NCBI RefSeq assembly: GCF_001296045.1
Contig: NZ_LJHS01000018.1
Coordinates: 1 to 64,000 of the forward strand
Direction: 5' to 3'
Source: Rhizobium sp. AAP43
Lineage (GTDB): Bacteria > Pseudomonadota > Alphaproteobacteria > Rhizobiales > Rhizobiaceae
Length of the DNA stretch: 64,000 nucleotides
Positions within the stretch are counted from its first letter, which is position 1; each line of letters starts with the position of its first letter. The notes below the pieces were generated by a model. The model did no database searches and had not been told where the DNA came from. It saw only the letters and a list, made by a program, of their open reading frames with translations. Of this stretch, positions 9,053 through 18,519 are shown one piece after another. A program made the translations under genes and the position numbers.

Positions 9053-9072
9053 CAAAAATGTGATCATTTTTG
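9053..9072. promoter_or_regulatory. Palindromic operator candidate in the aapJ/metC-like gap
   Basis: CAAAAATG, a TGAT spacer and CATTTTTG form a perfect inverted repeat with 8-base arms, 130 bases upstream of the metC-like start and 209 bases upstream of aapJ. The AT-rich, spaced dyad is the size expected for a dimeric regulator site, possibly of the Lrp/AsnC type; the regulator is not identifiable here. Confidence 0.45.
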
Positions 9073-9201
9073 TATCTGCGGCAGTGATTGCATTGCGTGA
9101 GAAGCATGGCTGCATCTGGCGGCGGAAGAGCGCAACATACTCTTGACCTCGGGCGCGACATCGGACGACAACAGCAGGGAAACGCAGACGGAATGAGAGC
9201 G

Positions 9202-10392
9202 ATGAGTAAGAACAAGGACTGGCTGGCATCCGCCGGCAGCAACACGAAACTATGCCACTCGGGCTATGAGCCGACCGATTATTTCGGCTTCGTCAATCCG
9301 CCCGTCGTGCACGCGTCCACGGTGCTTTTCCCGAGTGCGCGGGCCATGGAAACGCGCTCCCAGCCCTATACATATGGCACCCGCGGTACGCCGACGACCG
9401 ATGCGCTCTGCCGAGCGATCGACGAGCTTGAGGGGGCTGCCGGCACGATCCTGGTGCCGTCCGGTCTGGCCGCAATCACGGTTCCCTTCCTCGCCTTCCT
9501 GTCGGCCGGTGATCATGCGCTCATTGTCGATTCCGTCTATTCGCCCTGCCGTCATTTCTGCAACACCATGCTGACGCGGCTCGGGGTCGAGGTCGAGTAC
9601 TATGATCCGGAAATCGGGGAGGGGATTGAGACGCTGATCCGGAGCAATACCCGGCTGGTGCATACGGAGGCTCCGGGCTCCAACACGATGGAGATACAGG
9701 ACATTAGGACAATCTCTGCGATTGCCCACCGGCACGGCTGTGTCGTCACCATGGACAATACATGGGCGACGCCACTCTACTTCAAGCCGCTCGACCATGG
9801 CGTCGACATCTCGATCCATGCCGCGACGAAGTATCCATCCGGACATTCGGACATCCTGCTCGGCACGGTGTCCGCCAACGCGGAACATTGGGAGCGGCTG
9901 AAGGAAGCCAATATCACACTTGGCATCTGCGGTGCTCCGGATGATTCTTACCAGATTCTGCGCGGCTTGCGCACGATGGGGCTCAGGCTCGATCACCACT
10001 ACCGCAGCGCGCTTGCTGTTGCCCGCTGGCTTGAGGCGCGCAAGGATGTGGCACGGGTCCTGCACCCGGCTCTCGAAAGTTTTCCGGGCCACGAGATCTG
10101 GAAACGTGATTTCAAGGGGGCGAGCGGCGTCTTTTCCTTCCTCTTGCCTGCCTCGTCACCCGATAGGATCAGGCCAAAAGCGCATGCATTCCTCGATGCA
10201 CTCCAGCTCTTCGGTCTGGGCTGGTCCTGGGGCGGTTATGAGAGCCTGGCGGTCCAGGTCAATCTGGATGACCGCACGATCCGGAAGGGCCCGGTAGACG
10301 CTGCCGTTATCCGCCTGCAAATCGGTCTCGAGGACGTCGAGGATATCATGGCTGACCTCGAACGCGGCTTCGCCGCGGCGTCGGCCGTGTAA
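9202..10392 (+). CDS. metC: Cystathionine beta-lyase-like PLP enzyme
   Basis: A 396-residue Cys/Met-metabolism PLP enzyme (gamma family). Key features: YGTRGTPTTDAL near residue 56, GLAAI in the phosphate-binding loop, D..W(A)TP with the cofactor Asp, and SIHAATKYPSGHSD with the Schiff-base Lys at residue 210. The expected reaction is cleavage of cystathionine to homocysteine, pyruvate and ammonia; related C-S lyases cannot be excluded. ATGs at 9193 and 9202 are both possible; I prefer 9202 (MSKNKDWL), preceded by GAGAG. Confidence 0.85.
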   Translation: MSKNKDWLASAGSNTKLCHSGYEPTDYFGFVNPPVVHASTVLFPSARAMETRSQPYTYGTRGTPTTDALCRAIDELEGAAGTILVPSGLAAITVPFLAFLSAGDHALIVDSVYSPCRHFCNTMLTRLGVEVEYYDPEIGEGIETLIRSNTRLVHTEAPGSNTMEIQDIRTISAIAHRHGCVVTMDNTWATPLYFKPLDHGVDISIHAATKYPSGHSDILLGTVSANAEHWERLKEANITLGICGAPDDSYQILRGLRTMGLRLDHHYRSALAVARWLEARKDVARVLHPALESFPGHEIWKRDFKGASGVFSFLLPASSPDRIRPKAHAFLDALQLFGLGWSWGGYESLAVQVNLDDRTIRKGPVDAAVIRLQIGLEDVEDIMADLERGFAAASAV

Positions 10393-10407
10393 TCTCGCTT
10401 TAATGTC

Positions 10408-11571
10408 TCAGCTGTCGATCTTGTGGCCATAGAGCCAGTCAAGGTCGGCGGCGAGCCGCTCGGGCGAACGCAAAGACAGGACAATGTCCCGTCCTAAGCG
10501 GATAGGACCGCGGGCGTGATAGGCGAGGCGGTTGAAATCACCGCGCGCCTTGACGCGGGAAGCCCTTGCTTTCCGAACCTTCTCGAAATCCGAGAGTGCG
10601 AGGGGGAGCGGCGCGCGGGCCACGTGATCAGCGAGCGCGTAGGCGTCTTCGATTGCCATTGCGGCCCCTTGCGCCGAAAATGGCATCATCGCATGTGCGG
10701 CATCACCGATCAGCACGGTATCGTAGCCATTCTGCCAGTTACCCTCTGAAGCCTGATAGAGCGGCCAGAATGTCGGGTTGATTGCCCCGGCCAGAATGGT
10801 CCGTATATCGCTATGCCAGCCGGAAAACTGCTCAAGCAGCATCGCCCGACGCGCAGCATCTGCCTCGATCGCCCAGCCTTCGTCGCTTTTTGCCCCGCTC
10901 GCAATGGCGACCAGATTGAAGCCGCCGATCTCCCTTAGCGGATAGCAGACGAGATGCGCCTTGGGGCCAAGAAAGGCCGTCACCCCGTCGCGAGACAGGA
11001 AGCTGGGTGCCTTGTGCTGATCGACCGTGAACCGCCACGCGATATTGCCGGAAAAGCTGACGCTGGGGCTGTCGGCGATCGCGTCACGCGCATTCGACCA
11101 GACGCCATCGGCGCCGACAACCAGATCCGGTCGGCGACCTGTCACGGCTTCGAGTGCATCCGCCCCAACCCCTTGGATCCTCTGTCCAAGATGCAGGCGG
11201 CAAAGCGGCTGACTAAGTACGGCCCGAAGAAGGGCTTGTTGCAGGGTGGATCGATGAAGCACGCCGTAGGGCTTGCCCCACCGCATGCGGGCAAACGAGC
11301 CGGCTGGTACCTGCGCCAATTGCCGTAGATTGGTACCTGAAGCCAACACAATGGACTGCGGCTCGATCCAATGCCTCTCAAGGTCGGCAAGCACATCAAG
11401 CTGATCGAGTACGCGCGTCGCATTCGGGGATAGCTGCAGGCCAGCCCCCACTTCGCCGAGTTGCGGCGCCTGCTCAATGATGTCGCTGGAGATGCCTTTG
11501 AGGGCAAGCGAAAGGCCAGCCGTCAGGCCTGCCATCCCGGCTCCGATGATGGCAGCGTGCGCGATAGCCAT
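10408..11571 (-). CDS. FAD-dependent aromatic-ring monooxygenase family protein
   Basis: A 387-residue class A flavoprotein monooxygenase of the salicylate/3-hydroxybenzoate hydroxylase type. The dinucleotide motif GAGMAG is at residues 10-15, the VGAGLQLSPNA motif follows near residue 40, a VVGADGVWSN (DG) motif lies mid-protein and GDAAHAMMPFSAQG near residue 290 binds the FAD ribityl chain. It uses NAD(P)H and oxygen to hydroxylate a substrate I cannot name. It stands without catabolic neighbours, convergent with the metC-like gene 15 bases away. Confidence 0.85.
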   Translation of the reverse strand: MAIAHAAIIGAGMAGLTAGLSLALKGISSDIIEQAPQLGEVGAGLQLSPNATRVLDQLDVLADLERHWIEPQSIVLASGTNLRQLAQVPAGSFARMRWGKPYGVLHRSTLQQALLRAVLSQPLCRLHLGQRIQGVGADALEAVTGRRPDLVVGADGVWSNARDAIADSPSVSFSGNIAWRFTVDQHKAPSFLSRDGVTAFLGPKAHLVCYPLREIGGFNLVAIASGAKSDEGWAIEADAARRAMLLEQFSGWHSDIRTILAGAINPTFWPLYQASEGNWQNGYDTVLIGDAAHAMMPFSAQGAAMAIEDAYALADHVARAPLPLALSDFEKVRKARASRVKARGDFNRLAYHARGPIRLGRDIVLSLRSPERLAADLDWLYGHKIDS

Positions 11572-11598
11572 GATGTTATGCCGATCGATCCGCCGCGA

Positions 11599-11883
11599 TC
11601 ACGCCGCCTTGACGTGGAAGACGCAGCCTGGCGGGTTGGTCTGTTCGGCTTTCAGGCTCGGATTGAAACGATAAAGGGTCGAGCAATAAGAGCAGACTTT
11701 CTCGTCATCATGGCCCATATCGATGAAGACATGCGGATGGTCGAAGGGCGTGGACGCGCCGGTGCACATGAATTCCTTCACGCCGATTTCGATCATGCGA
11801 TGACCGCCGTCGTTCTGGAAATGGGGAATGGTGTGGCCGGCCATGACAGACTCCGAAACTGCTTCGATAATTTGGCCGGACAT
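11599..11883 (-). CDS. Zinc-finger NDUFS6-like complex I subunit
   Basis: A 94-residue zf-CHCC protein. The zinc ligands look like C40, H49 or H51, C64 and C67 (CSYC), followed by the aromatic YRF segment. This is the bacterial counterpart of mitochondrial NDUFS6, an accessory complex I subunit that binds zinc next to the peripheral arm. GGAGG precedes the ATG at 11883; the upstream in-frame ATG would add 23 unlikely residues. It is separated by 27 bases from the flavin monooxygenase downstream on the same strand. Confidence 0.88.
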   Translation of the reverse strand: MSGQIIEAVSESVMAGHTIPHFQNDGGHRMIEIGVKEFMCTGASTPFDHPHVFIDMGHDDEKVCSYCSTLYRFNPSLKAEQTNPPGCVFHVKAA

Positions 11884-12007
11884 TAGCGCCCTCCAGTTCA
11901 AAAGTGTAGAGCCAAAGCCATGCTCGACCCACAGAAAATCGGCCTGCGGCAATTGATGTCAGACCCTGCTTGACTAAGGTGCGGATCGAGCCTGAAAGGA
12001 CTTTACG

Positions 12008-12793
12008 ATGAATCTCGATGCGCCGCCCTTTTCCCGTTTTCGCAATGATGGCCTGGAGCTTGCTTACTTCGATGACGGCGACCCGGCAGGCGAACCAATT
12101 CTTCTGATTCACGGGTTTGCCTCTTCGGCCAGCGTAAACTGGGTTTATACCGGCTGGCTGCGAACATTGGGGGACGCTGGTTTCCGCGTCATCGGCATCG
12201 ACAATCGTGGCCATGGGGAAAGCGACAAGCCGCATGATCCAGAGGCCTATCACCCGTCGGATATGGCGAGCGATTCAGCGGCTCTGCTGACGCATCTCGG
12301 TATCGCTGACGCGCATGTGATGGGTTACTCGATGGGCGCACGAATCGCGGCCTTTCTGGCAATCGAACATCCCGACCGTGTGCGCTCCCTGGTCTTTGGC
12401 GGCCTCGGTATTGGGATGTGTGATGGTGTTGGCGACTGGGATCCGATCGCGGAAGCCCTTCTGGCGCCGTCGCTAGAGGATGTGACGCATGAGCGGGGCC
12501 GGATGTTCCGGGCTTTCGCCGACCAGACGCGGTCTGACAGGATGGCGCTCGCAGCTTGCATCAGCACGTCACGTGACCTCGTGTCACGCGAGGACATCGC
12601 TCGCGTCGATGCCCCGACCCTGATTGGTGTCGGCACGAAGGACGACATCGCTGGTTCCGCTCAGGAGCTTGGCGACCTGATGCAGACGGCAACGGTTCTC
12701 GATATCCCCAATCGAGACCACATGCTCGCGGTAGGTGACCGCGTTTTTAAGAAGGCGGTCCTGGAGTTTCTCGCCGCGCGCGCTGCGTCTTGA
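12008..12793 (+). CDS. Alpha/beta hydrolase
   Basis: A 261-residue alpha/beta-hydrolase fold protein. It has the oxyanion strand LLIHGFASS (residues 33-40), GIDNRGHG(E)S, the nucleophile elbow GYSMG with Ser108, and NRDHMLAVGD with the catalytic His near residue 238. An Asp in GTKDD is the likely acid. The substrate is unknown; esterase, peroxidase-like or C-C hydrolase roles are all compatible. The stop is 3 bases from the convergent enoyl-CoA hydratase stop, with no terminator between them. Confidence 0.88.
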   Translation: MNLDAPPFSRFRNDGLELAYFDDGDPAGEPILLIHGFASSASVNWVYTGWLRTLGDAGFRVIGIDNRGHGESDKPHDPEAYHPSDMASDSAALLTHLGIADAHVMGYSMGARIAAFLAIEHPDRVRSLVFGGLGIGMCDGVGDWDPIAEALLAPSLEDVTHERGRMFRAFADQTRSDRMALAACISTSRDLVSREDIARVDAPTLIGVGTKDDIAGSAQELGDLMQTATVLDIPNRDHMLAVGDRVFKKAVLEFLAARAAS

Positions 12794-12796
12794 TAC

Positions 12797-13600
12797 TCAC
12801 TTTCCGGTGAAGGTGGGCTGTCGCTTTTCGGCAAAGGCAGCTCGACCCTCGGCATAGTCGGCGCTGGTGAAGGTTGATACGCCCAGGATTTCTGCTTCGC
12901 GCAAAAGGTCAAGGTCCTCAGTTTCAACCGCGCGGATCGCCAGCTTTGACGCCCTGATCGACAGGGGCGCATTCGCCGCAATTGCCCTCGCCACGATGAG
13001 TGTCTCCGCATCAAGCGCCGCCGGGTCTGTGACCGCAGAGAGGAAGCCGCAGGTGAAGAGCTCGTGGGCAGTGAGGCTTGCGCCGGTGAACAGGGCACGG
13101 CGCGCTATTGCGCTGCCAAGTCCACGGACGAAATCCTGCACTGCATCGGCTGGATAAGCGATCCCGAGCCGCGCGGCCGGCACGGCGAAAACGGATTTGT
13201 CGGCCGCAATTCTCAGATCAGCGGCAGCCGCAAGCCCGAACCCGCCGCCATAGCAGATCCCACGGATAGCGGCGATCACCGGAACCGACGCCTCGCGAAC
13301 GGCAGCGAATGCGGCGCTGTTGCTGGCCTCATACACCCGTGCGGTCTCGGCATCTTTGCGCAGGGCGGCAAATTCCGAAATGTCCGCTCCGGCACTGAAG
13401 TCCACCTCTCCGCCGCCTTGCAGCAAGATGACGCGGGCACCAGCCGACGCCTGAAGCCATTGAATGGCGTCGGGGATTGCCCGCCACATGGCGGCATTGA
13501 TCGCGTTTTTTCGGGAAGGGCTGTCGATCACGAGATAGCCCACGCCCCCATCACAGCTTGCCTTGATCTGGTTCTGCGCGAAAGCGTTCGATTGTTTCAT
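12797..13600 (-). CDS. Enoyl-CoA hydratase/isomerase family protein
   Basis: A 267-residue crotonase-fold protein. SAGADISEFAAL and GICYGGGFGLAAAADLRIA form the two oxyanion-hole regions, and SRKNAINAAMW is near the N-terminus. It would hydrate or isomerise an enoyl-CoA thioester in fatty-acid or side-chain catabolism; the substrate is not evident. The ATG at 13600 has GGGG upstream, and the longer reading frame starting at 13681 would run through the cysE promoter. Confidence 0.87.
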   Translation of the reverse strand: MKQSNAFAQNQIKASCDGGVGYLVIDSPSRKNAINAAMWRAIPDAIQWLQASAGARVILLQGGGEVDFSAGADISEFAALRKDAETARVYEASNSAAFAAVREASVPVIAAIRGICYGGGFGLAAAADLRIAADKSVFAVPAARLGIAYPADAVQDFVRGLGSAIARRALFTGASLTAHELFTCGFLSAVTDPAALDAETLIVARAIAANAPLSIRASKLAIRAVETEDLDLLREAEILGVSTFTSADYAEGRAAFAEKRQPTFTGK

Positions 13601-13611
13601 GCCGGCCCCAT

Positions 13612-13641
13612 TTGTGTTCGTTGGGTCTTCGTCTATATAAT
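13612..13641 (+). promoter_or_regulatory. Promoter of cysE
   Basis: TTGTGT (13612-13617), an 18-base spacer and a perfect TATAAT (13636-13641) lie 30 bases before the cysE start, in the 71-base gap between divergent genes. Confidence 0.5.
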
Positions 13642-13671
13642 AGCCTTCCAATACGAATGGGGAGACCGGCA

Positions 13672-14496
13672 ATGGTCGCACACAACGACATCCTCAAGGC
13701 CGATATCGTGAAATCCATGGATCCGATCTGGGACAGTCTGCGGCATGAAGCCCGACTGGCGGCTGATCGCGATCCGATGCTGGCCGCATTCTTCCATTCG
13801 ACGGTGCTGAGCCATCGCTCGCTTGAGGACTGCGTGATCTATCGGATTTGCGAGCGGCTTGACCACAGTGATGTCCCGGCGATCGTTCTGCGTCAGGCGT
13901 TTGAGGCCATGATGGCTGACTGGCCGGAATGGACCGGCATTCTGCGCGTCGATATTCAGGCCGTGTATGATCGCGACCCCGCCTGCACCCGTTTCATGGA
14001 GCCGGTTCTCTATTTCAAGGGCTTCCATGCGATCCAGACACACCGTCTGGCGCATTGGCTCTGGAATAACGGTCGTCGTGACTTTGCGCTGTATCTTCAG
14101 AGCCGCTCGTCCAACATTTTCCAGACCGACATCAATCCGGCCGCGCGGATTGGCAAAGGCATCTTCCTCGACCATGCAACCGGCCTTGTCGTCGGTGAGA
14201 CTGCCCGTATCGGCGACAATGTCTCGATCCTGCATGGCGTGACGCTAGGAGGCACGGGCAAGGAGGGGGCCGACCGCCATCCCAAGATCGGCGACGGCGT
14301 GATGATTGGTGCGGGCGCGAAAGTGCTCGGTAATATCGAGGTTGGTAGCTGCTCGCGCATCGCCGCCGGATCCGTCGTCCTCAAACCTGTGCCGAAATGC
14401 ACTACGGTGGCCGGTGTCCCGGCGCGCGTTGTGGGTGAGGCGGGCTGTGCCGAGCCGGCGCGTTCCATGGATCAGATGATCGCATCGGTCGACTGA
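13672..14496 (+). CDS. cysE: Serine O-acetyltransferase
   Basis: A 274-residue enzyme that acetylates L-serine with acetyl-CoA, the first step of cysteine synthesis. The N-terminal helical SATase domain (DPAC..FMEP.LYFKGFHAIQTHRLAHWLW) is followed by left-handed beta-helix hexapeptide repeats (IGKGIFLDHATGLVVGETARIGDNVSILHGVTLGG) and the loop TVAGVPARVVG. GGGGAG lies 10 bases before the ATG at 13672. Feedback inhibition by cysteine is known for the family. The gene is monocistronic with its own promoter. Confidence 0.94.
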   Translation: MVAHNDILKADIVKSMDPIWDSLRHEARLAADRDPMLAAFFHSTVLSHRSLEDCVIYRICERLDHSDVPAIVLRQAFEAMMADWPEWTGILRVDIQAVYDRDPACTRFMEPVLYFKGFHAIQTHRLAHWLWNNGRRDFALYLQSRSSNIFQTDINPAARIGKGIFLDHATGLVVGETARIGDNVSILHGVTLGGTGKEGADRHPKIGDGVMIGAGAKVLGNIEVGSCSRIAAGSVVLKPVPKCTTVAGVPARVVGEAGCAEPARSMDQMIASVD

Positions 14497-14619
14497 GGGC
14501 TGGCGTCAGCCACACGGGTCGCCTGGTCTTGGCCTGGGCAAAGTGCGGTTTGCGTCTTTACATCCGCGGAACGCCCGTGCGACAAGCGCGCAAATTCGAA
14601 CCAAGCATGGAGACTGAGC

Positions 14620-14823
14620 GTGAAGCCCGATGAATTGAAGAAGCTCGACGCCTATTTCAAGCGGACCTTCAACCCGACGATGAGCGTCAAGGCTCGTCCG
14701 CGCAAAGATGACTCGGCCGAGGTCTATGTCGGTGACGAGTTTCTCGGTGTTGTCTTCAAGGACGAGGAAGACGGCGACCTCTCCTATAATTTCTCGATGG
14801 CGATCCTCGACGTTGATCTGTAA
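14620..14823 (+). CDS. DUF3126 family small protein
   Basis: A 67-residue acidic/basic protein with a GTG start, matching DUF3126, a short family conserved in Rhizobiales with no known function. The conserved core includes LDAYFKRTFN, VYVGDEFLGV and DGDLSYNFSMAILD, an alpha-beta pattern. It is followed by a good terminator, so it is a single-gene unit after cysE. Confidence 0.85.
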   Translation: MKPDELKKLDAYFKRTFNPTMSVKARPRKDDSAEVYVGDEFLGVVFKDEEDGDLSYNFSMAILDVDL

Positions 14824-14884
14824 TAGGGCTTGTAGCCCTGGGTTGAGGTGGTTGGGAAATTCCCTCGACCTATCAAAGACCTGA

Positions 14885-14912
14885 GGCCCTCGCACCGACG
14901 AGGGCCTTTTTT
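14885..14912 (+). terminator. Rho-independent terminator after the DUF3126 gene
   Basis: GGCCCTCG (14885-14892) pairs with CGAGGGCC (14899-14906) around a 6-base loop, followed by six T. Confidence 0.92.
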
Positions 14913-14960
14913 ATTGTTGCGTAATGCAACCTTGGGTGTTGTTGCGACGCACAATTTCGC

Positions 14961-14988
14961 TTGACGCTTTTTGTGCGGGTGCTATCTT
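14961..14988 (+). promoter_or_regulatory. Promoter of the phasin gene
   Basis: CTTGACG at 14960-14966 matches the alphaproteobacterial -35, and TATCTT at 14983-14988 is the -10, with a 16-base spacer. It sits 37 bases before the phasin start. Confidence 0.55.
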
Positions 14989-15024
14989 TCGCAAGAGAAT
15001 GACACGCTTGATGGAGGAAATCGC

Positions 15025-15372
15025 ATGATCAGTTTCGATGAAGCCAACAAGAAGGGCAAGGAAGCTATGGACACCATGCTGAAGAACTATTCGGAGGTGG
15101 CGCGCGGTTTCCAAGCGATCGCTACGGAGGCTGGCGATTATTCGAAGAAGTCGTTTCAGGACATGGCATCCTACATGGAAGCTCTGACCACCGTGAAGAG
15201 CGTTGAGGCTGTCTTCGAATTGCAGACTTCCTTCCTCAAGTCCTCCTATGAGAGTTTTGTCGCCGAGGCGACGAAGTTGAGCGAGATGTATGCAGATCTT
15301 GCAAAGACAGCCTATAAGCCCTTCGAGGCGCAGATCGGCAAGATGCCATCCATGACGCCAGTCGCTGCCTGA
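15025..15372 (+). CDS. Phasin family protein
   Basis: A 115-residue phasin_2 family protein. These amphipathic helical proteins coat polyhydroxyalkanoate granules. The sequence is almost wholly helical with the typical ....NY.EVARG.QAIA.EA.DYSKKSFQD core and a FELQTSFLKSSYE helix. GGAGG lies 7 bases before the ATG; a longer frame upstream lacks a ribosome site. It has its own promoter and terminator. No PHA synthase is present in the window, so the granule role rests on the family only. Confidence 0.88.
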   Translation: MISFDEANKKGKEAMDTMLKNYSEVARGFQAIATEAGDYSKKSFQDMASYMEALTTVKSVEAVFELQTSFLKSSYESFVAEATKLSEMYADLAKTAYKPFEAQIGKMPSMTPVAA

Positions 15373-15395
15373 TCGAGGCTTGCGTGAGCCCTGCG

Positions 15396-15427
15396 AGACC
15401 GGTTGCGCCCTGCGCAGCCGGTCTTGT
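15396..15427 (+). terminator. Terminator after the phasin gene
   Basis: AGACCGG(T)TGCGC and GCGCAGCCGGTCT form a long GC-rich stem with a CCT loop, followed by TGTCATTTG, a weak T tract. Confidence 0.7.
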
Positions 15428-15612
15428 CATTTGTGCTCGCTGGTATAACTTGTCTCTCCTATATCTTCGGGTCTACCGTGCTGCGGGACAAAATCTCTTG
15501 AGCGTGCGGCCGGGGGCTTAAAATCACCAGAATATGACCTACCTACTGTGCTGAGTGTTCGTCCGCACCGATGTGCAAAGGCAAACGGCCGGGCAACGGA
15601 GAATGAACTGAA

Positions 15613-15960
15613 ATGACTGCAAAGCCGGTCTTCATGCAAAGCCAGGGCGACGGGGAGAATGCCAACCGCGGCACCTCCGTGATCACCCGCACCAAGCCGA
15701 AGACAAAGAAGCCGAATCTGTACCGCGTACTGCTTCTCAACGACGACTACACGCCCATGGAATTCGTGATCCATATCCTGGAGCGCTTTTTCCAGAAGGA
15801 CAGGGAAGCCGCCACCCGCGTCATGCTCCATGTGCACAATCATGGTGTCGGCGAATGTGGCGTCTTCACGTACGAAGTCGCCGAGACGAAAGTCTCGCAG
15901 GTGATGGATTTCGCGAGGCAACATGAGCATCCGCTTCAATGCGTCATGGAAAAGAAGTGA
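15613..15960 (+). CDS. clpS: ATP-dependent Clp protease adaptor ClpS
   Basis: A 115-residue N-recognin that binds N-degron substrates and hands them to ClpA. It has the conserved core [28 protein letters not shown](V)GECG and TYEVAETKV. The N-terminal extension of about 35 residues is flexible, as usual. GGAG precedes the ATG. clpA starts 9 bases downstream, so the two are co-expressed. Confidence 0.95.
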   Translation: MTAKPVFMQSQGDGENANRGTSVITRTKPKTKKPNLYRVLLLNDDYTPMEFVIHILERFFQKDREAATRVMLHVHNHGVGECGVFTYEVAETKVSQVMDFARQHEHPLQCVMEKK

Positions 15961-15969
15961 GGATCAGAC

Positions 15970-18450
15970 GTGCCAACATTTTCGCCCAGCCTTGAGAAGG
16001 CGCTGCATCAGGCCCTGACCTACGCAAACGAACGTCACCATGAATATGCGACGCTCGAACACCTGTTGCTTGCTCTGATCGACGATGCCGATGCAGCCGC
16101 CGTCATGGGGGCCTGCAACGTCAATCTCGACGTTCTGCGCAAGAACGTCTCCGAATTCGTCGACAACGATCTCTCCAATCTTGTGACGGGATACGACGAG
16201 GATTCGAAGCCGACATCGAGCTTCCAACGCGTCATCCAGCGCGCCGTGATCCACGTGCAGTCGTCAGGGCGCGAAGAGGTGACCGGCGCAAATGTTCTGG
16301 TCGCGATCTTTGCAGAGCGCGAGAGCAACGCTGCCTACTTCCTGCAGGAGCAGGAAATGACACGCTACGACGCGGTCAATTACATCTCCCATGGCATTGG
16401 CAAGCGCCCGGGCTCCTCCCAGGTGCGCAACCCACGCGGCGCGGAAGAGGGCGAGGCGGAAGCCAAGCCCGGCCGTGAGCCAGAGGAAGGTGCTGCCAAG
16501 GGCGGAAAGCAGGAGGCGCTGAAAGCCTACTGCGTCAACCTCAATGAGAAAGCCAAGACCGGCCGGATCGACCCGCTCATCGGTCGCCACGACGAGGTCA
16601 ACCGCACGATCCAGGTTCTGTGCCGCCGCTCGAAGAACAATCCGCTTTATGTCGGTGACCCCGGCGTCGGCAAGACGGCTATTGCTGAGGGTCTAGCCAA
16701 GCGCATCGTTGAAGGCAAGGTGCCGGAAGCGCTCGCAGACGCAACGATCTTCTCGCTCGACATGGGCACGCTGCTTGCCGGCACCCGGTATCGCGGTGAC
16801 TTCGAAGAGCGTCTGAAGCAGGTCGTCAAGGAACTGGAAGACTATCCGGGGGCCGTGCTCTTTATCGATGAGATCCACACCGTCATCGGTGCGGGCGCCA
16901 CGTCAGGTGGGGCCATGGATGCGTCCAACCTGTTGAAGCCGGCGCTGTCTTCGGGCGCGATCCGGTGCATCGGGTCGACCACCTACAAGGAATACCGCCA
17001 GTTCTTCGAAAAAGACCGCGCGCTTGTTCGCCGCTTCCAGAAGATCGACGTCAATGAGCCGTCGATCGACGATGCAATCGAAATCATGAAGGGCCTCAAG
17101 CCCTATTTCGAGGACTATCACAAGCTGCGTTACACCAACGAGGCGATCAAGTCGGCCGTCGAGCTTTCGGCCCGCTACATCTCTGACCGCAAGCTGCCGG
17201 ACAAGGCGATCGATGTGATCGACGAGACGGGGGCAGCGCAGATGCTGTTGCCGGCCTCAAAGCGCCGCAAGCTGATCACCGAGAAGGAAATCGAGGTCAC
17301 CATCGCGACCATGGCCCGGATTCCGCCCAAGACGGTATCCAAGGACGACGAGATGGTTCTTGCCAACCTGGAGAAGGAACTGCGGTCCGTCGTCTATGGC
17401 CAGGATGCGGCGATCGAGGCTCTGTCGACGGCAATCAAGCTTGCCCGTGCGGGCCTTCGCGAGCCGAACAAGCCGATCGGCTCCTACGTCTTCTCCGGCC
17501 CGACCGGCGTCGGCAAGACGGAAGTGGCAAAGCAACTCGCAGCCTCTCTCGGCGTCGAGATGCAGCGCTTCGACATGTCGGAATACATGGAGCGTCACAC
17601 GGTGTCGCGCCTCCTCGGTGCGCCTCCCGGCTATGTTGGGTTCGACCAGGGTGGTCTCTTGACCGATGGCGTCGACCAGCATCCGCACAGTGTGGTCCTG
17701 CTCGATGAAATCGAAAAGGCGCATCCGGATATCTACAATATCCTGTTGCAGGTCATGGACCATGGCTCGCTGACCGACCACAACGGCAAGAAGATCGACT
17801 TCCGCAACGTCATTTTGATCATGACAACGAATGCGGGTGCGTCTGAAATGGCGAAGTCGGCGATCGGCTTTGGCTCGTCCAAGCGCACCGGGGAGGATGA
17901 GGAGGCAATCAACCGCCTGTTCACGCCGGAATTCCGCAACCGTCTGGATGCGATCATTCCGTTCGCGCCGCTGCCAAGTGACGTCATTCACAAGGTCGTT
18001 CAGAAGTTCGTCATGCAGCTGGAAGCCCAGCTTTCGGAACGGGGCGTGACTTTCGATCTGTCGGAACCGGCGATCGCCTGGTTGGCCACCCGCGGCTATG
18101 ATGAAAAGATGGGTGCGCGTCCGCTCGGTCGCGTCATCCAGGAATACATCAAGAAGCCGCTCGCCAACGAGATCCTGTTCGGCAAGCTTAAGAAGGGCGG
18201 CTTGGTCAAGGTCGGGATCAAGGCCGGAGACAATGGCGAAGAGGTTCTGGACCTCGAAGCGATTTCCGAGGTGGCACCCGTGAAGCCCAAGCCCGAAGCT
18301 GAGGTCGCCTCTGCCAAGCCGGTCAAGGCAAAGCGCAAGTCTGCGCCGAAGGCGGCAGCCGTTGAAGATGAAGGCGAGGTGGCCGTGATCGAAGCTGCGC
18401 CGCAGCCTGCCAAGCGGAGCGCGGTGCCGAAGGTGCCGAAGAAGAAGTAA
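15970..18450 (+). CDS. clpA: ATP-dependent Clp protease ATP-binding subunit ClpA
   Basis: An 826-residue AAA+ unfoldase that works with ClpP and ClpS. In order: Clp N-domain repeats (1-145), AAA-1 with Walker [13 protein letters not shown]-2 with Walker [10 protein letters not shown], and the C-terminal ClpB D2-small domain. The start codon is GTG. The last 70 or so residues form an Ala/Lys/Pro-rich tail ([20 protein letters not shown]) longer than in E. coli ClpA (758 residues). A strong terminator follows 21 bases after the stop. Confidence 0.95.
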   Translation: MPTFSPSLEKALHQALTYANERHHEYATLEHLLLALIDDADAAAVMGACNVNLDVLRKNVSEFVDNDLSNLVTGYDEDSKPTSSFQRVIQRAVIHVQSSGREEVTGANVLVAIFAERESNAAYFLQEQEMTRYDAVNYISHGIGKRPGSSQVRNPRGAEEGEAEAKPGREPEEGAAKGGKQEALKAYCVNLNEKAKTGRIDPLIGRHDEVNRTIQVLCRRSKNNPLYVGDPGVGKTAIAEGLAKRIVEGKVPEALADATIFSLDMGTLLAGTRYRGDFEERLKQVVKELEDYPGAVLFIDEIHTVIGAGATSGGAMDASNLLKPALSSGAIRCIGSTTYKEYRQFFEKDRALVRRFQKIDVNEPSIDDAIEIMKGLKPYFEDYHKLRYTNEAIKSAVELSARYISDRKLPDKAIDVIDETGAAQMLLPASKRRKLITEKEIEVTIATMARIPPKTVSKDDEMVLANLEKELRSVVYGQDAAIEALSTAIKLARAGLREPNKPIGSYVFSGPTGVGKTEVAKQLAASLGVEMQRFDMSEYMERHTVSRLLGAPPGYVGFDQGGLLTDGVDQHPHSVVLLDEIEKAHPDIYNILLQVMDHGSLTDHNGKKIDFRNVILIMTTNAGASEMAKSAIGFGSSKRTGEDEEAINRLFTPEFRNRLDAIIPFAPLPSDVIHKVVQKFVMQLEAQLSERGVTFDLSEPAIAWLATRGYDEKMGARPLGRVIQEYIKKPLANEILFGKLKKGGLVKVGIKAGDNGEEVLDLEAISEVAPVKPKPEAEVASAKPVKAKRKSAPKAAAVEDEGEVAVIEAAPQPAKRSAVPKVPKKK

Positions 18451-18471
18451 GCCCTCCGCTTTAGGAGATCG

Positions 18472-18501
18472 GTGCCGGGCGCAAGCCCGGCACTTCTTTT
18501 T
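18472..18501 (+). terminator. Terminator after clpA
   Basis: GTGCCGGGC, a GCAA tetraloop and GCCCGGCAC form a perfect 9-bp stem followed by TTCTTTTT. Confidence 0.95.
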
Positions 18502-18519
18502 GTCGATCTGGAATACGCA

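Noticed and set aside
13637-13665. A promoter for the enoyl-CoA hydratase mirroring the cysE promoter
   Set aside because: A TATTAT exists on the minus strand but the -35 position reads TCTCCC; support is too weak.
18472-18519. Extended azlC start at a GTG
   Set aside because: The codon lies within the clpA terminator stem; the ATG at 18520 fits the family better.
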